In this document: piece after piece, positions 35,061 through 43,789 of the stretch
Position numbering within the stretch: the first letter of the stretch is position 1
Layout of the letters: every line of letters begins with the position of its first letter
Assembly (NCBI RefSeq): GCF_018271995.1
Contig: NZ_JAGUCO010000006.1
Span: 203,508-267,507 of the forward strand
Source: Carboxylicivirga linearis
Lineage (GTDB): Bacteria; Bacteroidota; Bacteroidia; Bacteroidales; Marinilabiliaceae
Direction of reading: 5' to 3'
Length of the DNA: 64,000 bases
The notes under the pieces: model-generated
Told to the model about the DNA's origin: nothing
The model's input: the letters and a program-made list of their open reading frames with translations, nothing else
Database searches by the model: none
Position numbers and translations under genes: made by a program

Positions 35061-36443
35061 ATGAAAAAAACAGCCTACCTCCTATTTGCTGCTTTATTAA
35101 TGCTTCCGCATATGATGGAAGCCAAACGCAAACCTGACTGGGTAAAGCAACGACCTAACGATCCGGCCTATTACATTGGTATTTCAATGATGCCTAAAGA
35201 TGGCAGTACCGTTGAATACAAGCAAGCAGCTCGTAACAATGCTTTAAAACAATTAAGCAGCGAAATCAAGGTAACCGTTTCATCCAACTCGGTTTTAAAT
35301 AAAATTGAAACCAATTACCAATTTGTTGAAAACTATGAAAGTAAAGTAGAAACATCTGTATTGGAAACATTGGAAGGTTATGAAGTATCAACCTGGGAAA
35401 ATAAAAAAGAATACTGGGTGATGGTTAAATTATCGAAAGAACGCTATGCCCGCATACAGCAAATGAAGCTGGATAAAGCTAAAATGCTGGCAAGTGCTTT
35501 TTTATCAGATGCCAAAAAGGCCATAGCCATTAACGATGCTTTTTCAGCTTTAAACTACCTGGCTAAAGCAACCACCAGTTTAAAAGATCATCTCGAAAGC
35601 GACCTCACCTACAAAACGGTAGACGGAAAATACAACGTAGGAACGGAAGTTTTCAGCACTATTCAGGATGTTTTCCGACGTATTGAATTGCTTCCCGTAC
35701 AATCATCCTATTCTATTCAATTTTCGAAACAACTGACTGTGCCCATCGGAGTCAATGCATTCTTTCTTTCTGATACGGGTGAAAAAGTGCCCTTAACAGG
35801 ATTCCCATTATCCTTTGAATTTACCAAGGGAGAAAGTGTTCTGGCATCGCAGGCTAAAACCAATCTTGATGGTTATGCAGGTGTTTCAATTACCCGTTTG
35901 ATATCAAAAAGAAAAACACAGGAAATAACATCAACCTTTGATTTCAGTAGTGTGATGGATAACGAAAATGAAGAAGTAAAACACCTTCTTGAAATTTTCT
36001 TCCCTGACAAGCAAATGCCATCAACCTTTATTGCAATTGAGGTACAAAAATCGAAAGCTTACCTGATTACCGAAGAAAATGTATTTGGCGAACTGGATGA
36101 CCATGGTGCTTTCTCAAACATGATTAAAACACAGTTGAATAACAACTTCTTCACTTTCACTACCAATATGGATGATTCTGATTTTGTGGTAAAAGTAAAT
36201 TCAAAATTCGTTGCCGGTGATTCGCGAAAAGGTGATGGTTACGAAGTGTTTTTAGTATTTGCCGAGTTTAGTATTTCTATTTACGATACAAAGTCACAAA
36301 CCGAGATATTTGCAGATCAGCTTTCCGGAATACGCGGAATGCGACCGGGTAATTTCGAATATGCTTTAAAAGATTCGAGATTGAAATTAATGGAGCAATT
36401 TGAAAAGAAAATAGAGCCTCGCCTCGAACAGGTGGATATGTAA
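35061..36443 (+). CDS. LPP20-domain secreted protein
   Basis: A 460-residue exported protein with a signal peptide (KKTAYLLFAALLMLPHMMEA) and no lipobox cysteine. Residues ~25-150 match the LPP20 lipoprotein domain: PDWVKQRPNDPAYYIGISMM, QAARNNALKQLSSEIKVTVSS and LEGYEVSTWENKKEYWVMVKLSKERYARI. The remaining ~300 residues hold beta-rich Ig-like or transthyretin-like segments (SYSIQFSKQLTVPIGVNAFF, TNLDGYAGVSITRL). The function is unknown; LPP20-like proteins are surface or periplasmic. It has its own promoter. Confidence 0.78.
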   Translation: MKKTAYLLFAALLMLPHMMEAKRKPDWVKQRPNDPAYYIGISMMPKDGSTVEYKQAARNNALKQLSSEIKVTVSSNSVLNKIETNYQFVENYESKVETSVLETLEGYEVSTWENKKEYWVMVKLSKERYARIQQMKLDKAKMLASAFLSDAKKAIAINDAFSALNYLAKATTSLKDHLESDLTYKTVDGKYNVGTEVFSTIQDVFRRIELLPVQSSYSIQFSKQLTVPIGVNAFFLSDTGEKVPLTGFPLSFEFTKGESVLASQAKTNLDGYAGVSITRLISKRKTQEITSTFDFSSVMDNENEEVKHLLEIFFPDKQMPSTFIAIEVQKSKAYLITEENVFGELDDHGAFSNMIKTQLNNNFFTFTTNMDDSDFVVKVNSKFVAGDSRKGDGYEVFLVFAEFSISIYDTKSQTEIFADQLSGIRGMRPGNFEYALKDSRLKLMEQFEKKIEPRLEQVDM

Positions 36444-36529
36444 TTAACCAGATCGTTAGACTATTAGAAGCTAGACTAAAGATTTAAATACATAATCAGT
36501 AAAATTAATGCTGATGAATTAGTATTTTT

Positions 36530-36740
36530 CAAGCCGCTTAAGCCGCGGAGGCTTTTGGCTGCGCTGATTTTCAATTCATTTCTTGTCTTGACACAAGAAA
36601 CCCTGCCAGCAGCAGGCTGGAAAACAAAGAAAGTCAAGGCTACACTAGCGATAATTTCTGTTTTTTGTATAACTCAAGTGCGGTCGGGTGATCTTCGAAC
36701 AAGTTCTCAGCTTCCCGATCTTACTAAAGTTATACTTCAT
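36530..36740. repeat. composite structured intergenic repeat
   Basis: About 210 bp with several inverted repeats. TTTCTTGT/ACAAGAAA pair perfectly at 36579-36586 and 36593-36600. Concentric stems follow: GTATAACT/AGTTATAC at 36667 and 36728, TCGGG/CCCGA at 36684 and 36714, and GAAC/GTTC at 36697 and 36703, with symmetric nine-base side loops between the first two. A 67-codon frame at 36555-36758 runs across it but lacks protein-like features. It looks like a dispersed structured repeat of the sort I recall from Bacteroidota genomes (unchecked). Confidence 0.6.
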
Positions 36741-36806
36741 CCCATCAATTATCCCTAATGATGCCATTAAAGAAACATAACAAAAAACCACATAAACAAC
36801 TGTGTA

Positions 36807-37211
36807 ATGCAAAATAAAGCCTTAAAATGGGTTCTTTTACTAATGCTGTTTATTCCTTTGACCAGCACTTTTGCTCAATCGAATAAATACAAGCTAAAAG
36901 CAAAAAAATATTATCACAAATTAAATGCGAAAAAAGATCCATTAATTATTGATACCCGACCTGCTTTTAAATTTCAGGAAAACAGGATCCAAAACGCTGT
37001 ATTAGCAGAAGAAATTGAGGATCTATTAAAATTGGTTAAAATAGTTCCAAAAGATGAACCCATATTCATTTATTGTCAAAAGGGTGATCGATCGCAAAAG
37101 GCAGCTGAAACATTAAAAGAAAAAGGATATACCAAAGTATACGAGTTAAAAGGTGGGTTATTGAAGTGGATGGACGCCGGTTTACCCCTCGACACTGTAA
37201 AATATGAATAA
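36807..37211 (+). CDS. secreted rhodanese-like protein
   Basis: A 134-residue exported single-domain rhodanese: signal peptide ALKWVLLLMLFIPLTSTFAQ, then DPLIIDTRPAFKFQENRIQNAV, the active-site loop IYCQKGDRSQKAAETL with Cys90, and YELKGGLLKWMDAGLPL. The CxxGxRS loop is intact, so sulfurtransferase activity or a persulfide role in the periplasm is plausible. It lies after a repeat-filled gap with no clear partner gene. Confidence 0.88.
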   Translation: MQNKALKWVLLLMLFIPLTSTFAQSNKYKLKAKKYYHKLNAKKDPLIIDTRPAFKFQENRIQNAVLAEEIEDLLKLVKIVPKDEPIFIYCQKGDRSQKAAETLKEKGYTKVYELKGGLLKWMDAGLPLDTVKYE

Positions 37212-37244
37212 CCACTAATTAAAAATAATAGATTTATAGAAACC

Positions 37245-37376
37245 AGACTATAGACTAATTTACATGGCGCTTAAAAATATATTTTTTGAGACCTTGAAAA
37301 AAATACTTTATCGAACTAATTTTACAATAGTGGTTAAAACCTTGAATTAAGTACCCTATAAATCAGTCTAAAGTCT
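37245..37376. repeat. 18-bp inverted repeats bounding a 96-bp non-coding segment
   Basis: AGACTATAGACTAATTTA at 37245-37262 and TAAATCAGTCTAAAGTCT at 37359-37376 are inverted repeats with 16 of 18 bases pairing. The enclosed 96 bp has no gene. The layout resembles a very small MITE or a chance pair in AT-rich DNA; no target-site duplication is obvious. Confidence 0.35.
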
Positions 37377-37405
37377 AAACATTTTTATGTCTATAAATCT
37401 AATCC

Positions 37406-37861
37406 ATGAAAGTTACCAAAGATCAAATCAACTCGTTTTTTAACGCTGAATCTATTGCTATTGCAGGCGTTAGTCGTAATGAAAAGAAATTTGGAAGAAT
37501 GGTTTTTTCCGAATTAAAGAAGAACGGTTATCAGGTTATCCCTGTCAACCCATCAACAGCTGAGATAGATGGACAAACCTGCTATTCTGATATTGATAAT
37601 TTGCCGGAAAATATCGAAAGTCTGCTAATTGCCACACCCAAAAATCAAACCGATGAAGTGCTACGAAAAGCTATCAATAAGGGAATAAAAAATATTTGGG
37701 TGCAACAATATTCAAATACCGAAAACACCTTAAAAATTGCAGAAGAATATGACAAAGAAATCATTCATAAGAAATGCATCTTTATGTTTGCCGAACCGGT
37801 AGCTGGCATCCATAAATTCCACAAAACGCTTATGAAAGTATTTGGCAAGTTACCTAATTAA
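37406..37861 (+). CDS. CoA-binding-domain protein (YccU-like)
   Basis: A 151-residue Rossmann-fold protein of the CoA_binding family: ESIAIAGVSRNEKKFGRMVFSELKKNGYQVIPVNP, LLIATPKNQTDEVLRKAINKGIKNIWVQQYS and the closing KKCIFMFAEPVAGIHKFHKTLMK. Homologues bind CoA and may act in protein acylation or acyl-CoA metabolism; no reaction is established. It lies 13 bp from the convergent queD gene. Confidence 0.85.
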   Translation: MKVTKDQINSFFNAESIAIAGVSRNEKKFGRMVFSELKKNGYQVIPVNPSTAEIDGQTCYSDIDNLPENIESLLIATPKNQTDEVLRKAINKGIKNIWVQQYSNTENTLKIAEEYDKEIIHKKCIFMFAEPVAGIHKFHKTLMKVFGKLPN

Positions 37862-37873
37862 CCATCCTGTCTT

Positions 37874-38323
37874 CTACTCATTATCCGAAGCAAACCACTC
37901 GGCATAGCTATTGGCTGTTTCGTTTAATTTAAGACTGAATAGCTGAATATTTTCAGGTAAACGATGTTTGATTCTATCAGCAAAATCAAACAACATATTT
38001 TCGCAAGTTGGTTGATAATCCACTAGCTCGTGTCGATCGCTCATTTGTGGTAAACTCAATAACTGCTCTGAAGGGGCCTTTTTATTGATAACAATACAAT
38101 GATCTAAACGATCAACAATTTCTTCATGAACAATACGCTTTAAATCGCCAAAATCCATCACCATCCCTAACTTCACATTGTTCTCATCGGCTATTGGTTC
38201 ACCAATAACTGTTACAGCCAGAATGTACGAATGGCCATGAATATTTTTACACAATCCATCATAATTCCATAAGGCATGAGCCATTTCAAACCTAAACTCC
38301 TTTGTCAACCTAATCTTTCCCAT
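37874..38323 (-). CDS. queD: 6-carboxytetrahydropterin synthase-like protein QueD
   Basis: A 149-residue PTPS/QueD-family enzyme of queuosine precursor (preQ0) synthesis. Zinc ligands are His16 (FEMAHALW) and His29/His31 in KNIHGHSY; the catalytic Cys25 is in YDGLCKNIHG. PTCENMLFDFADRIKH and LKLNETANSYAEW complete the family pattern. QueD and pterin synthase are hard to separate by sequence; QueD is preferred because the organism is bacterial. Other que genes are absent here. It lies downstream of an ArsR gene, with a terminator between. Confidence 0.88.
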   Translation of the reverse strand: MGKIRLTKEFRFEMAHALWNYDGLCKNIHGHSYILAVTVIGEPIADENNVKLGMVMDFGDLKRIVHEEIVDRLDHCIVINKKAPSEQLLSLPQMSDRHELVDYQPTCENMLFDFADRIKHRLPENIQLFSLKLNETANSYAEWFASDNE

Positions 38324-38338
38324 CGTTGCGCCATAAAA

Positions 38339-38362
38339 AAAGACTGATTACCATCAGCCTTA
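38339..38362 (-). terminator. terminator after the ArsR gene
   Basis: On the minus strand AAGGCTGAT/ATCAGTCTT (one G-T pair) with a GGTA loop runs into a TTTTTTT tract. It lies 23 bp past the ArsR stop, so queD is probably read from its own promoter or by leak-through. Confidence 0.75.
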
Positions 38363-38384
38363 ACTATTCTGAATGTTCTGTTTA

Positions 38385-38687
38385 TTAGCTAGCAATAGTA
38401 CATTTACTAACACAATCCACAATATTTCTTAAACTATTATGTTTCAAATAATAAAATGTATTCTTACCCTCACGCTTACTGGATAATACACCTTTATCTT
38501 TTAAAATTCCAAGATGATGTGAAGTGGTAGATTGTTCGATATTCAGCAATTTATGTATCTCAGTTACAGTTAACATATTTCCATCTTCCAAATGGCTAAG
38601 AATGGCAATTCGCATAGGGTGAGCAATTGCTTTTAACATACCAGCCGCTTTTTCTAGTAATTCAGCATCTAAATCCTTAATCTTCAT
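38385..38687 (-). CDS. ArsR-family helix-turn-helix regulator
   Basis: A 100-residue winged-helix repressor: AAGMLKAIAHPMRIAILSHLEDG, LTVTEIHKLLNIEQSTTSHHLGILKDKGVLSSKREGKNTFYYLK. The usual ArsR metal box ELCVCDL is absent; the two C-terminal cysteines in DCVSKCTIAS could be a metal or redox site. The target is unknown. The upstream gap (38688-38868) holds AT-rich repeats such as AAATATTTAAATATTT that could be an operator. Confidence 0.9.
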   Translation of the reverse strand: MKIKDLDAELLEKAAGMLKAIAHPMRIAILSHLEDGNMLTVTEIHKLLNIEQSTTSHHLGILKDKGVLSSKREGKNTFYYLKHNSLRNIVDCVSKCTIAS

Positions 38688-38868
38688 CTTTAAATTGTTT
38701 TCTCAAAATTCAGCACACAAATATATAACTATCTTATTACATATCTGTTAAAAAGAATGCAAAAATATTTAAATATTTAGATAATATCAATATGTTTTCT
38801 ATTAATTCCGATTAATTAATAAATTTGCCTACTTTGTAGAGAGTACAGCATATATTTAGAATCAATTC

Positions 38869-39843
38869 ATGTCAGATACATCTGTTATTAAAGAACCTAT
38901 TAAAGAGGAAATGAAAAAGTTTGAACCCTATTTCAGGGAACAACTGAAAACAAAAATTCCTCTGCTTGATATTATAACTAATTACCTCTTAAGAAGAAAA
39001 GGGAAACAAATGCGACCCATGCTGGTATTTTTATCAGCTAAATTAAATGGAGAAGTTTCAGAGTCTACATATGTTGCTGCTACCCTTATTGAGTTACTGC
39101 ATACTGCCACTTTAATTCACGATGATGTGGTAGATGAAACCTATCAGCGAAGAGGAATTTTCTCAATTAACGCACTCTGGAAATCGAAAATTGCTGTTTT
39201 AGTTGGTGACTTCTTTCTTTCAAAAGGCTTATCCACGGCTTTAAATACCAATCAGATTGAGGTATTAAAAGTTGTTTCAGACGCTGTAAAAGAAATGAGT
39301 GAAGGTGAATTGCTTCAGATTGAAAAATCACGAAAACTGGATATTACGGAAGATGTTTACTACGATATTATTCGTAAAAAAACAGCTACCCTTATTGCCG
39401 CATGTACCAGTGCAGGAGCTCTTTCAGTCCAATCATCTGAAGAAAAACTAAAGGCAATGAAAGAGTTTGGTGAAAATCTTGGGATTGCCTTTCAAATTAA
39501 AGATGATTTATTCGATTACGAATCAAATGGCCTGATTGGTAAACCAACAGGTAATGACATAAAAGAAAAGAAGTTAACGCTACCTTTAATCTATTCTTTG
39601 CAAAAGGCTGATAGTAAACATCGCAGAAAAATATTGACAAAAATCCGTCGTCATCATAAAAACGAAAGAAAAGTACAGGAAATAATAGCATTTGTTAAAA
39701 CTAACGGTGGTTTAGAATACACAAAAGAACAAATGCATAAGTACTCGCAAAAAGCCATTGAATCTTTATCTATTTATCCTGATGGAGAAGCGAAAGACTC
39801 TTTAATAAAGATGGTTGAATTCACTATTAATAGAAAAAAATAA
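38869..39843 (+). CDS. polyprenyl (probably octaprenyl-type) diphosphate synthase
   Basis: Adds IPP units to make the side chain of menaquinone or a similar lipid. The 324-residue helical enzyme has KGKQMRPMLVFLSAKL, the first aspartate-rich motif LIHDDVVDETYQRRG and the second GIAFQIKDDLFDYES. These are diagnostic of trans-prenyltransferases; chain length cannot be fixed by eye. It is transcribed alone, divergent from the ArsR gene and convergent with deoC. Confidence 0.92.
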   Translation: MSDTSVIKEPIKEEMKKFEPYFREQLKTKIPLLDIITNYLLRRKGKQMRPMLVFLSAKLNGEVSESTYVAATLIELLHTATLIHDDVVDETYQRRGIFSINALWKSKIAVLVGDFFLSKGLSTALNTNQIEVLKVVSDAVKEMSEGELLQIEKSRKLDITEDVYYDIIRKKTATLIAACTSAGALSVQSSEEKLKAMKEFGENLGIAFQIKDDLFDYESNGLIGKPTGNDIKEKKLTLPLIYSLQKADSKHRRKILTKIRRHHKNERKVQEIIAFVKTNGGLEYTKEQMHKYSQKAIESLSIYPDGEAKDSLIKMVEFTINRKK

Positions 39844-39867
39844 TGGGAGACTAAAACATCTCCCATT
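39834..39867 (-). terminator. terminator after deoC (possibly bidirectional)
   Basis: A nine-pair stem AATGGGAGA/TCTCCCATT with an eight-base loop. On the minus strand it runs into a T-rich tract (ATTATTTTTTT). It also lies just past the plus-strand prenyltransferase stop. Confidence 0.75.
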
Positions 39868-39890
39868 GCATATTATAATCTAATTTTTAA

Positions 39891-40790
39891 TTAGAAATAC
39901 TTTACTTCCTCCTGCTTACCCGTTTCCAATTCCTGAATTTTAGTCAGTAAATTATTAGCCAACCTACTGGCACCAATGCGGAATAATTTATTATTTAACC
40001 ACTCCTCTCCTAAAATATCTTTCACTAATTGATAATATATCAACGCATCCTCGGGTGTTGAGATACCTCCTGCAGGTTTAAAACCAATTTTCTTGCCTGT
40101 TTTTTCATGATGATGCTTAATTGCATTTAACATTACATATGCAGCTTCAAAAGTGGCTGCAGGTTGTTGTTTACCGGTTGATGTTTTGATAAAATCGGCA
40201 CCAGACTCAATTGACAACATACTAGCTAACCAAATCTCTTCCATATCTTTAAGAGTACCTGATTCTAGTATAACTTTCAAATGAGCATCTTTCATAACAC
40301 TCTTAATCTGATGTATCTCCTCTCCCACAAATTCGTAATTTCCTTCCTGAAATTCACCAACAGAAATTACAATATCTATTTCATTGGCACCAAAATCAAC
40401 AGCTCTTTGCGTCTCAAGCTTCTTAACATCTGTGAATGTTTGTGATGATGGAAATCCGGCCGATACTACAGCTATATTTACTCCTTCGGCCTTTAAAGCA
40501 CCCTTCAAAACAGGGGCAAAAACAGGATATACACACATTGCTGCCACCTGTGGAACATAGTTGAAATGCTTTGGTAAATCGTTTACCTTATCCACAAAAT
40601 CTCTGATACTATCTGATGAATCTTCCGTATATAAAGAAGTCAGATCAATACAATTAAATAATAGCTTTAAAACTTCCTTATTATCTAATTCATTTTTAGA
40701 AGTATTAATAGAATTATCAATAACTTCTTTCATCTCCTGTTCCTTTAAAGGACAAGGATATTTATCGGCAAAATCCTGAATTATATCCAT
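39891..40790 (-). CDS. deoC: deoxyribose-phosphate aldolase
   Basis: Cleaves 2-deoxyribose 5-phosphate to acetaldehyde and glyceraldehyde 3-phosphate in deoxynucleoside breakdown. The 299-residue TIM-barrel enzyme has AAMCVYPVFAPVLK, GANEIDIVISVGEF, VILESGTL, the Schiff-base lysine in ADFIKTSTGK, and IGFKPAGGIST. It is the longer Bacteroidota form, with an N-terminal extension of ~60 residues. It is the last of the dtd-mazG-deoC operon (6-bp gap to the mazG-like gene). Confidence 0.95.
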   Translation of the reverse strand: MDIIQDFADKYPCPLKEQEMKEVIDNSINTSKNELDNKEVLKLLFNCIDLTSLYTEDSSDSIRDFVDKVNDLPKHFNYVPQVAAMCVYPVFAPVLKGALKAEGVNIAVVSAGFPSSQTFTDVKKLETQRAVDFGANEIDIVISVGEFQEGNYEFVGEEIHQIKSVMKDAHLKVILESGTLKDMEEIWLASMLSIESGADFIKTSTGKQQPAATFEAAYVMLNAIKHHHEKTGKKIGFKPAGGISTPEDALIYYQLVKDILGEEWLNNKLFRIGASRLANNLLTKIQELETGKQEEVKYF

Positions 40791-40796
40791 GTTATT

Positions 40797-41123
40797 TTAA
40801 TATAGTTTTTTATTGTTCTTATGTCTGTCTTTATCTCTTGATGTTTTCTTTTCCAGGTTTTTAGCAAAAGCATCAGTTAAATTTACACCTGTTTGATTGG
40901 CCAAACAGATGAGCACCCACAAAATGTCTGCCATTTCATCTGCCATTTTCAAATCCGACTCATCTTTTTTAAATGATTGATCACCAAATTTACGAGCCAT
41001 AATGCGTGCTAATTCACCTACTTCCTCGGTTAAAATGGTCATATTCGTTAACTCACTAAAATAACGAACACCATAGGTTTTAATCCAATCATCTACTTTT
41101 TTTTGTGCTTCTGCTAATTCCAT
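40797..41123 (-). CDS. MazG-like nucleotide pyrophosphohydrolase
   Basis: A 108-residue helical protein of the all-alpha NTP-PPase superfamily: MTILTEEVGELARIMARKFGDQSF, then DEMADILWVLICLANQTGVNL, matching the ExxE and ExxD-type Mg sites. Such enzymes hydrolyse non-canonical or surplus (d)NTPs. It lies 0 bp after dtd and 6 bp before deoC, so nucleotide sanitation, tRNA proofreading and deoxynucleoside breakdown share one transcript, as in other Bacteroidota. Confidence 0.88.
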   Translation of the reverse strand: MELAEAQKKVDDWIKTYGVRYFSELTNMTILTEEVGELARIMARKFGDQSFKKDESDLKMADEMADILWVLICLANQTGVNLTDAFAKNLEKKTSRDKDRHKNNKKLY

Positions 41124-41576
41124 CTATTCTTTGTTTTTACTATCGATAGTTATTGTAACAGGACCATCATTGATAAGTTCAACCTGCATATTAGCCCCAA
41201 ACTCGCCGGTACCAGGCTTTATTCCACTTGCATGTTGCAAAGCTTCAACAAAATGCTCGTACAATGGAATAGAAACTTCTGGCGGTGCGGCATTAATATA
41301 TGAAGGTCGATTCCCTTTTTTGGTTTTAGCATGAAGCGTAAATTGACTGATTACCAATAATTCACCTTCAACATCCATCACCGATTTATTCATTACTCCT
41401 TCATCATCAGGAAAAATTCGAAGCTGAGAAATCTTCTTGACCATCCAATTAATATCGTCTTCGTTGTCGGCACTTTCTATTCCTACTAAAACTAGTAATC
41501 CCTTACCAATACTTGATTTCACCTTTTCATCAACGCTAACACTGGCTCTACTAACCCTTTGGATAACTACCCGCAT
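41124..41576 (-). CDS. dtd: D-aminoacyl-tRNA deacylase
   Basis: Removes D-amino acids (and glycine) from mischarged tRNAs. The 150-residue protein has MRVVIQRVSRASVSVD, KKISQLRIFPDDEGVMNKSV, the SQFTLHAKTKKGNRPSYINAAPPE active-site strand and FGANMQVELINDGPVTITID with the Gly-cisPro-like region. It is first gene of the dtd-mazG-deoC transcript. Canonical length. Confidence 0.95.
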   Translation of the reverse strand: MRVVIQRVSRASVSVDEKVKSSIGKGLLVLVGIESADNEDDINWMVKKISQLRIFPDDEGVMNKSVMDVEGELLVISQFTLHAKTKKGNRPSYINAAPPEVSIPLYEHFVEALQHASGIKPGTGEFGANMQVELINDGPVTITIDSKNKE

Positions 41577-41610
41577 AATGCTTATTTAATATTTGATCGA
41601 AATTAATACT

Positions 41611-41618
41611 TATATTTG
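41611..41618 (+). promoter_or_regulatory. -7 promoter element for the secreted endonuclease
   Basis: TATATTTG, an exact TAnnTTTG match, 50 bp before ATG 41669. Confidence 0.55.
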
Positions 41619-41668
41619 AATCATAATAATTTAAACAATACTAGCTAATCAATTTACAACCTAATAAT

Positions 41669-42748
41669 ATGAAATTAAATTACTTACTACTATTACTACT
41701 TGTGTCAAATGGTTTTATTTTTGCCCAAATACCGACCGATTATTACAGCACAGCAGAAGGCAAATCAGGCTACGAATTAAAAACAGCATTGTATAATATC
41801 ATTAAAAATCACAACCAACAAAGTTATAGTAGTTTGTGGACAGATTTTAAAACTACCGATAAAAAAACAGATGGAACTGTTTGGGATATGTATTCTGATG
41901 TTCCGGGAGGAACTCCGCAATATGTTTACACTTTTGTTGAAGATCAGTGCGGAAATTACTCTGGTGAAGGAAGTTGCTACAACAGAGAACATAGTTGGCC
42001 CAAAAGTTGGTTTGATGATAATTATCCAATGTACACCGATCTTTTTCATTTGTATCCAACCGATGGCTATGTCAACAACAGACGAGGCAATTATCCATAC
42101 GGTGAAGTTGATTCACCATCCTGGACTTCAAGCAATGGAAGTAAAGTAGGCGCTAACAGTACCGAAGGCTATACATCAACTGTATTTGAACCAATTGATG
42201 AATACAAGGGTGATTTTGCCCGAAGTTACTTTTATATGGCTACCCGATACGAGAATGTAATTAGTTCGTGGGAAAATAATACAGGAGCTTCTAATATATT
42301 AGATGGCACTAATGATAAAGTATTTAAAGATTGGCAACTAAACCTATTATTAAAGTGGAGTACAGAAGATCCGGTAAGTAATAAAGAATTAGAAAGAAAC
42401 GATGATGTATATGCGATTCAAAATAACAGAAATCCATTTATCGATCATCCAGAATACATTGCGCTTATTTGGGATAATTCTAATTCACTACAAAATAATA
42501 CTACATTAGAAGATTATAAACTTTACCCAAATCCAGGCACCGGAATATTTTATATTGAAGGTAATTTTGAACAAGCAGAAAATATAGTCATGCTTTATAG
42601 TAACACAGGACAAGTTATTTTTATGGATAATAAAGAGAATTTTAATCATTCTCAAATCAACCTAACCAATCTACCAAAGGGTATTTATTACTTAAAAATT
42701 CGATCTAAAAACAAACAATTCCAAACAAAAAAGGTTATTCTTCATTAA
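41669..42748 (+). CDS. secreted endonuclease I-family nuclease with T9SS sorting tail
   Basis: A 359-residue extracellular nuclease. The signal peptide is KLNYLLLLLLVSNGFIFAQ. Residues ~20-270 form an endonuclease I (PF04231) domain with the His-metal motif YNREHSWPKSWF near 109-120 and DLFHLYPTDGYVNNRRGN. Residues ~285-359 are a type A T9SS C-terminal sorting domain (LYPNPGTGIFYIEG ... LPKGIYYLKI), which directs secretion or surface anchoring. It probably digests environmental DNA/RNA for phosphorus or nucleosides. A lipoate ligase gene follows after 9 bp. Confidence 0.93.
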   Translation: MKLNYLLLLLLVSNGFIFAQIPTDYYSTAEGKSGYELKTALYNIIKNHNQQSYSSLWTDFKTTDKKTDGTVWDMYSDVPGGTPQYVYTFVEDQCGNYSGEGSCYNREHSWPKSWFDDNYPMYTDLFHLYPTDGYVNNRRGNYPYGEVDSPSWTSSNGSKVGANSTEGYTSTVFEPIDEYKGDFARSYFYMATRYENVISSWENNTGASNILDGTNDKVFKDWQLNLLLKWSTEDPVSNKELERNDDVYAIQNNRNPFIDHPEYIALIWDNSNSLQNNTTLEDYKLYPNPGTGIFYIEGNFEQAENIVMLYSNTGQVIFMDNKENFNHSQINLTNLPKGIYYLKIRSKNKQFQTKKVILH

Positions 42749-42757
42749 ACAGACAAA

Positions 42758-43735
42758 ATGAGAGGAATACTAAGCACTATAAACGACCCGGCCTATAATC
42801 TGGCTACAGAAGAATATTTACTAAGAAAAACAGAAGATGATGTATTCTTTTTGTATGTAAATCAACCTTCTATAATTGTAGGAAAGCACCAAAATGCTCT
42901 TGCCGAGATAAACTTTGATTACACTGATAAGAATAACATACCAGTCTATCGCCGACTATCAGGCGGAGGAACGGTTTATCACGATTTAAATAACCTGAAT
43001 TTTTGCTTCATTAAAAGTGGAGAAAAAAATAAACTTGTCAATTTTGCCCTTTATTCTAAACCAATCCTCCAAGCATTGAATAAACTAGGTATTGAGGCAC
43101 ATTTTGGCAAAAGACATGATATCCAAATTGATAATAAAAAAGTATCAGGTAATGCTTCGCACGTATTTAAAAACAGAGTTATGCACCATGGCACTCTGCT
43201 CTTCAACTCAGAACTGGATATTTTAAATAATGCCTTAAAAACCAATCCTTTACTTTATAAGGATAAAGCTGTTAAATCGGTTCGTAGCGAAGTAACAAAC
43301 ATATCGGAATACACTAAAGACATTAATTTTAAAGAATTTACCTCCTTTATTTTCAACTTTTTATTGAACTACTTTGATAATTCCAAACCAAATGAATTAT
43401 CCAATGAAGAAGTTAAAGAGATTAACCTATTAGTAAAAGAAAAATACACCACTGATGAATGGAACTTTGGATATAGTCCAAACTATTCATTAAAGAAAAG
43501 AATTAAGTTAGAGGATGGCACACGATTGAGCAATTCAATGATTGTGACAAAAGGTAAAATAACAGAATGCAAAATTTCTGGTAGTAAAGATCAGGCCAAT
43601 CTTTTTACCGAAGTTTCCAAAACACTAGAAGGTACAATTCATTTAAAAAATAATCTTAATTTATTTTTTGATAATAAAATAAAAAACCAATCAATAAAAA
43701 TAAAAAAAGAAGAGTGGATACAGCTGTTTTTCTAA
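42758..43735 (+). CDS. lplA: lipoate-protein ligase A
   Basis: Attaches free lipoate to E2 and GcvH proteins through lipoyl-AMP. The 325-residue protein has YNLATEEYLLRKT, QPSIIVGKHQNALAEIN, RRLSGGGTVYHDLNNLNFCFI and the lysine motif DIQIDNKKVSGNASHVF with a C-terminal ~90-residue accessory domain, as in two-domain LplA. It lies 9 bp after the secreted nuclease gene and may share its transcript; the two functions are unrelated. Confidence 0.93.
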   Translation: MRGILSTINDPAYNLATEEYLLRKTEDDVFFLYVNQPSIIVGKHQNALAEINFDYTDKNNIPVYRRLSGGGTVYHDLNNLNFCFIKSGEKNKLVNFALYSKPILQALNKLGIEAHFGKRHDIQIDNKKVSGNASHVFKNRVMHHGTLLFNSELDILNNALKTNPLLYKDKAVKSVRSEVTNISEYTKDINFKEFTSFIFNFLLNYFDNSKPNELSNEEVKEINLLVKEKYTTDEWNFGYSPNYSLKKRIKLEDGTRLSNSMIVTKGKITECKISGSKDQANLFTEVSKTLEGTIHLKNNLNLFFDNKIKNQSIKIKKEEWIQLFF

Positions 43736-43789
43736 AATTTACAAATACACAAAAAAGTTGTTATAACACTATTTATCAACACATTACAA

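Noticed and set aside
36555..36758. 67-codon plus-strand frame
   Set aside because: It spans hairpins and repeat-like DNA, has no domain or coding-like pattern, and resembles commonly mis-called repeat frames; treated as a repeat.
40588..40596. Second perfect DnaA 9-mer TTATCCACA
   Set aside because: It lies inside the deoC coding region, so a single perfect box is not proof of an origin; this lowers the weight given to the box at 58582.
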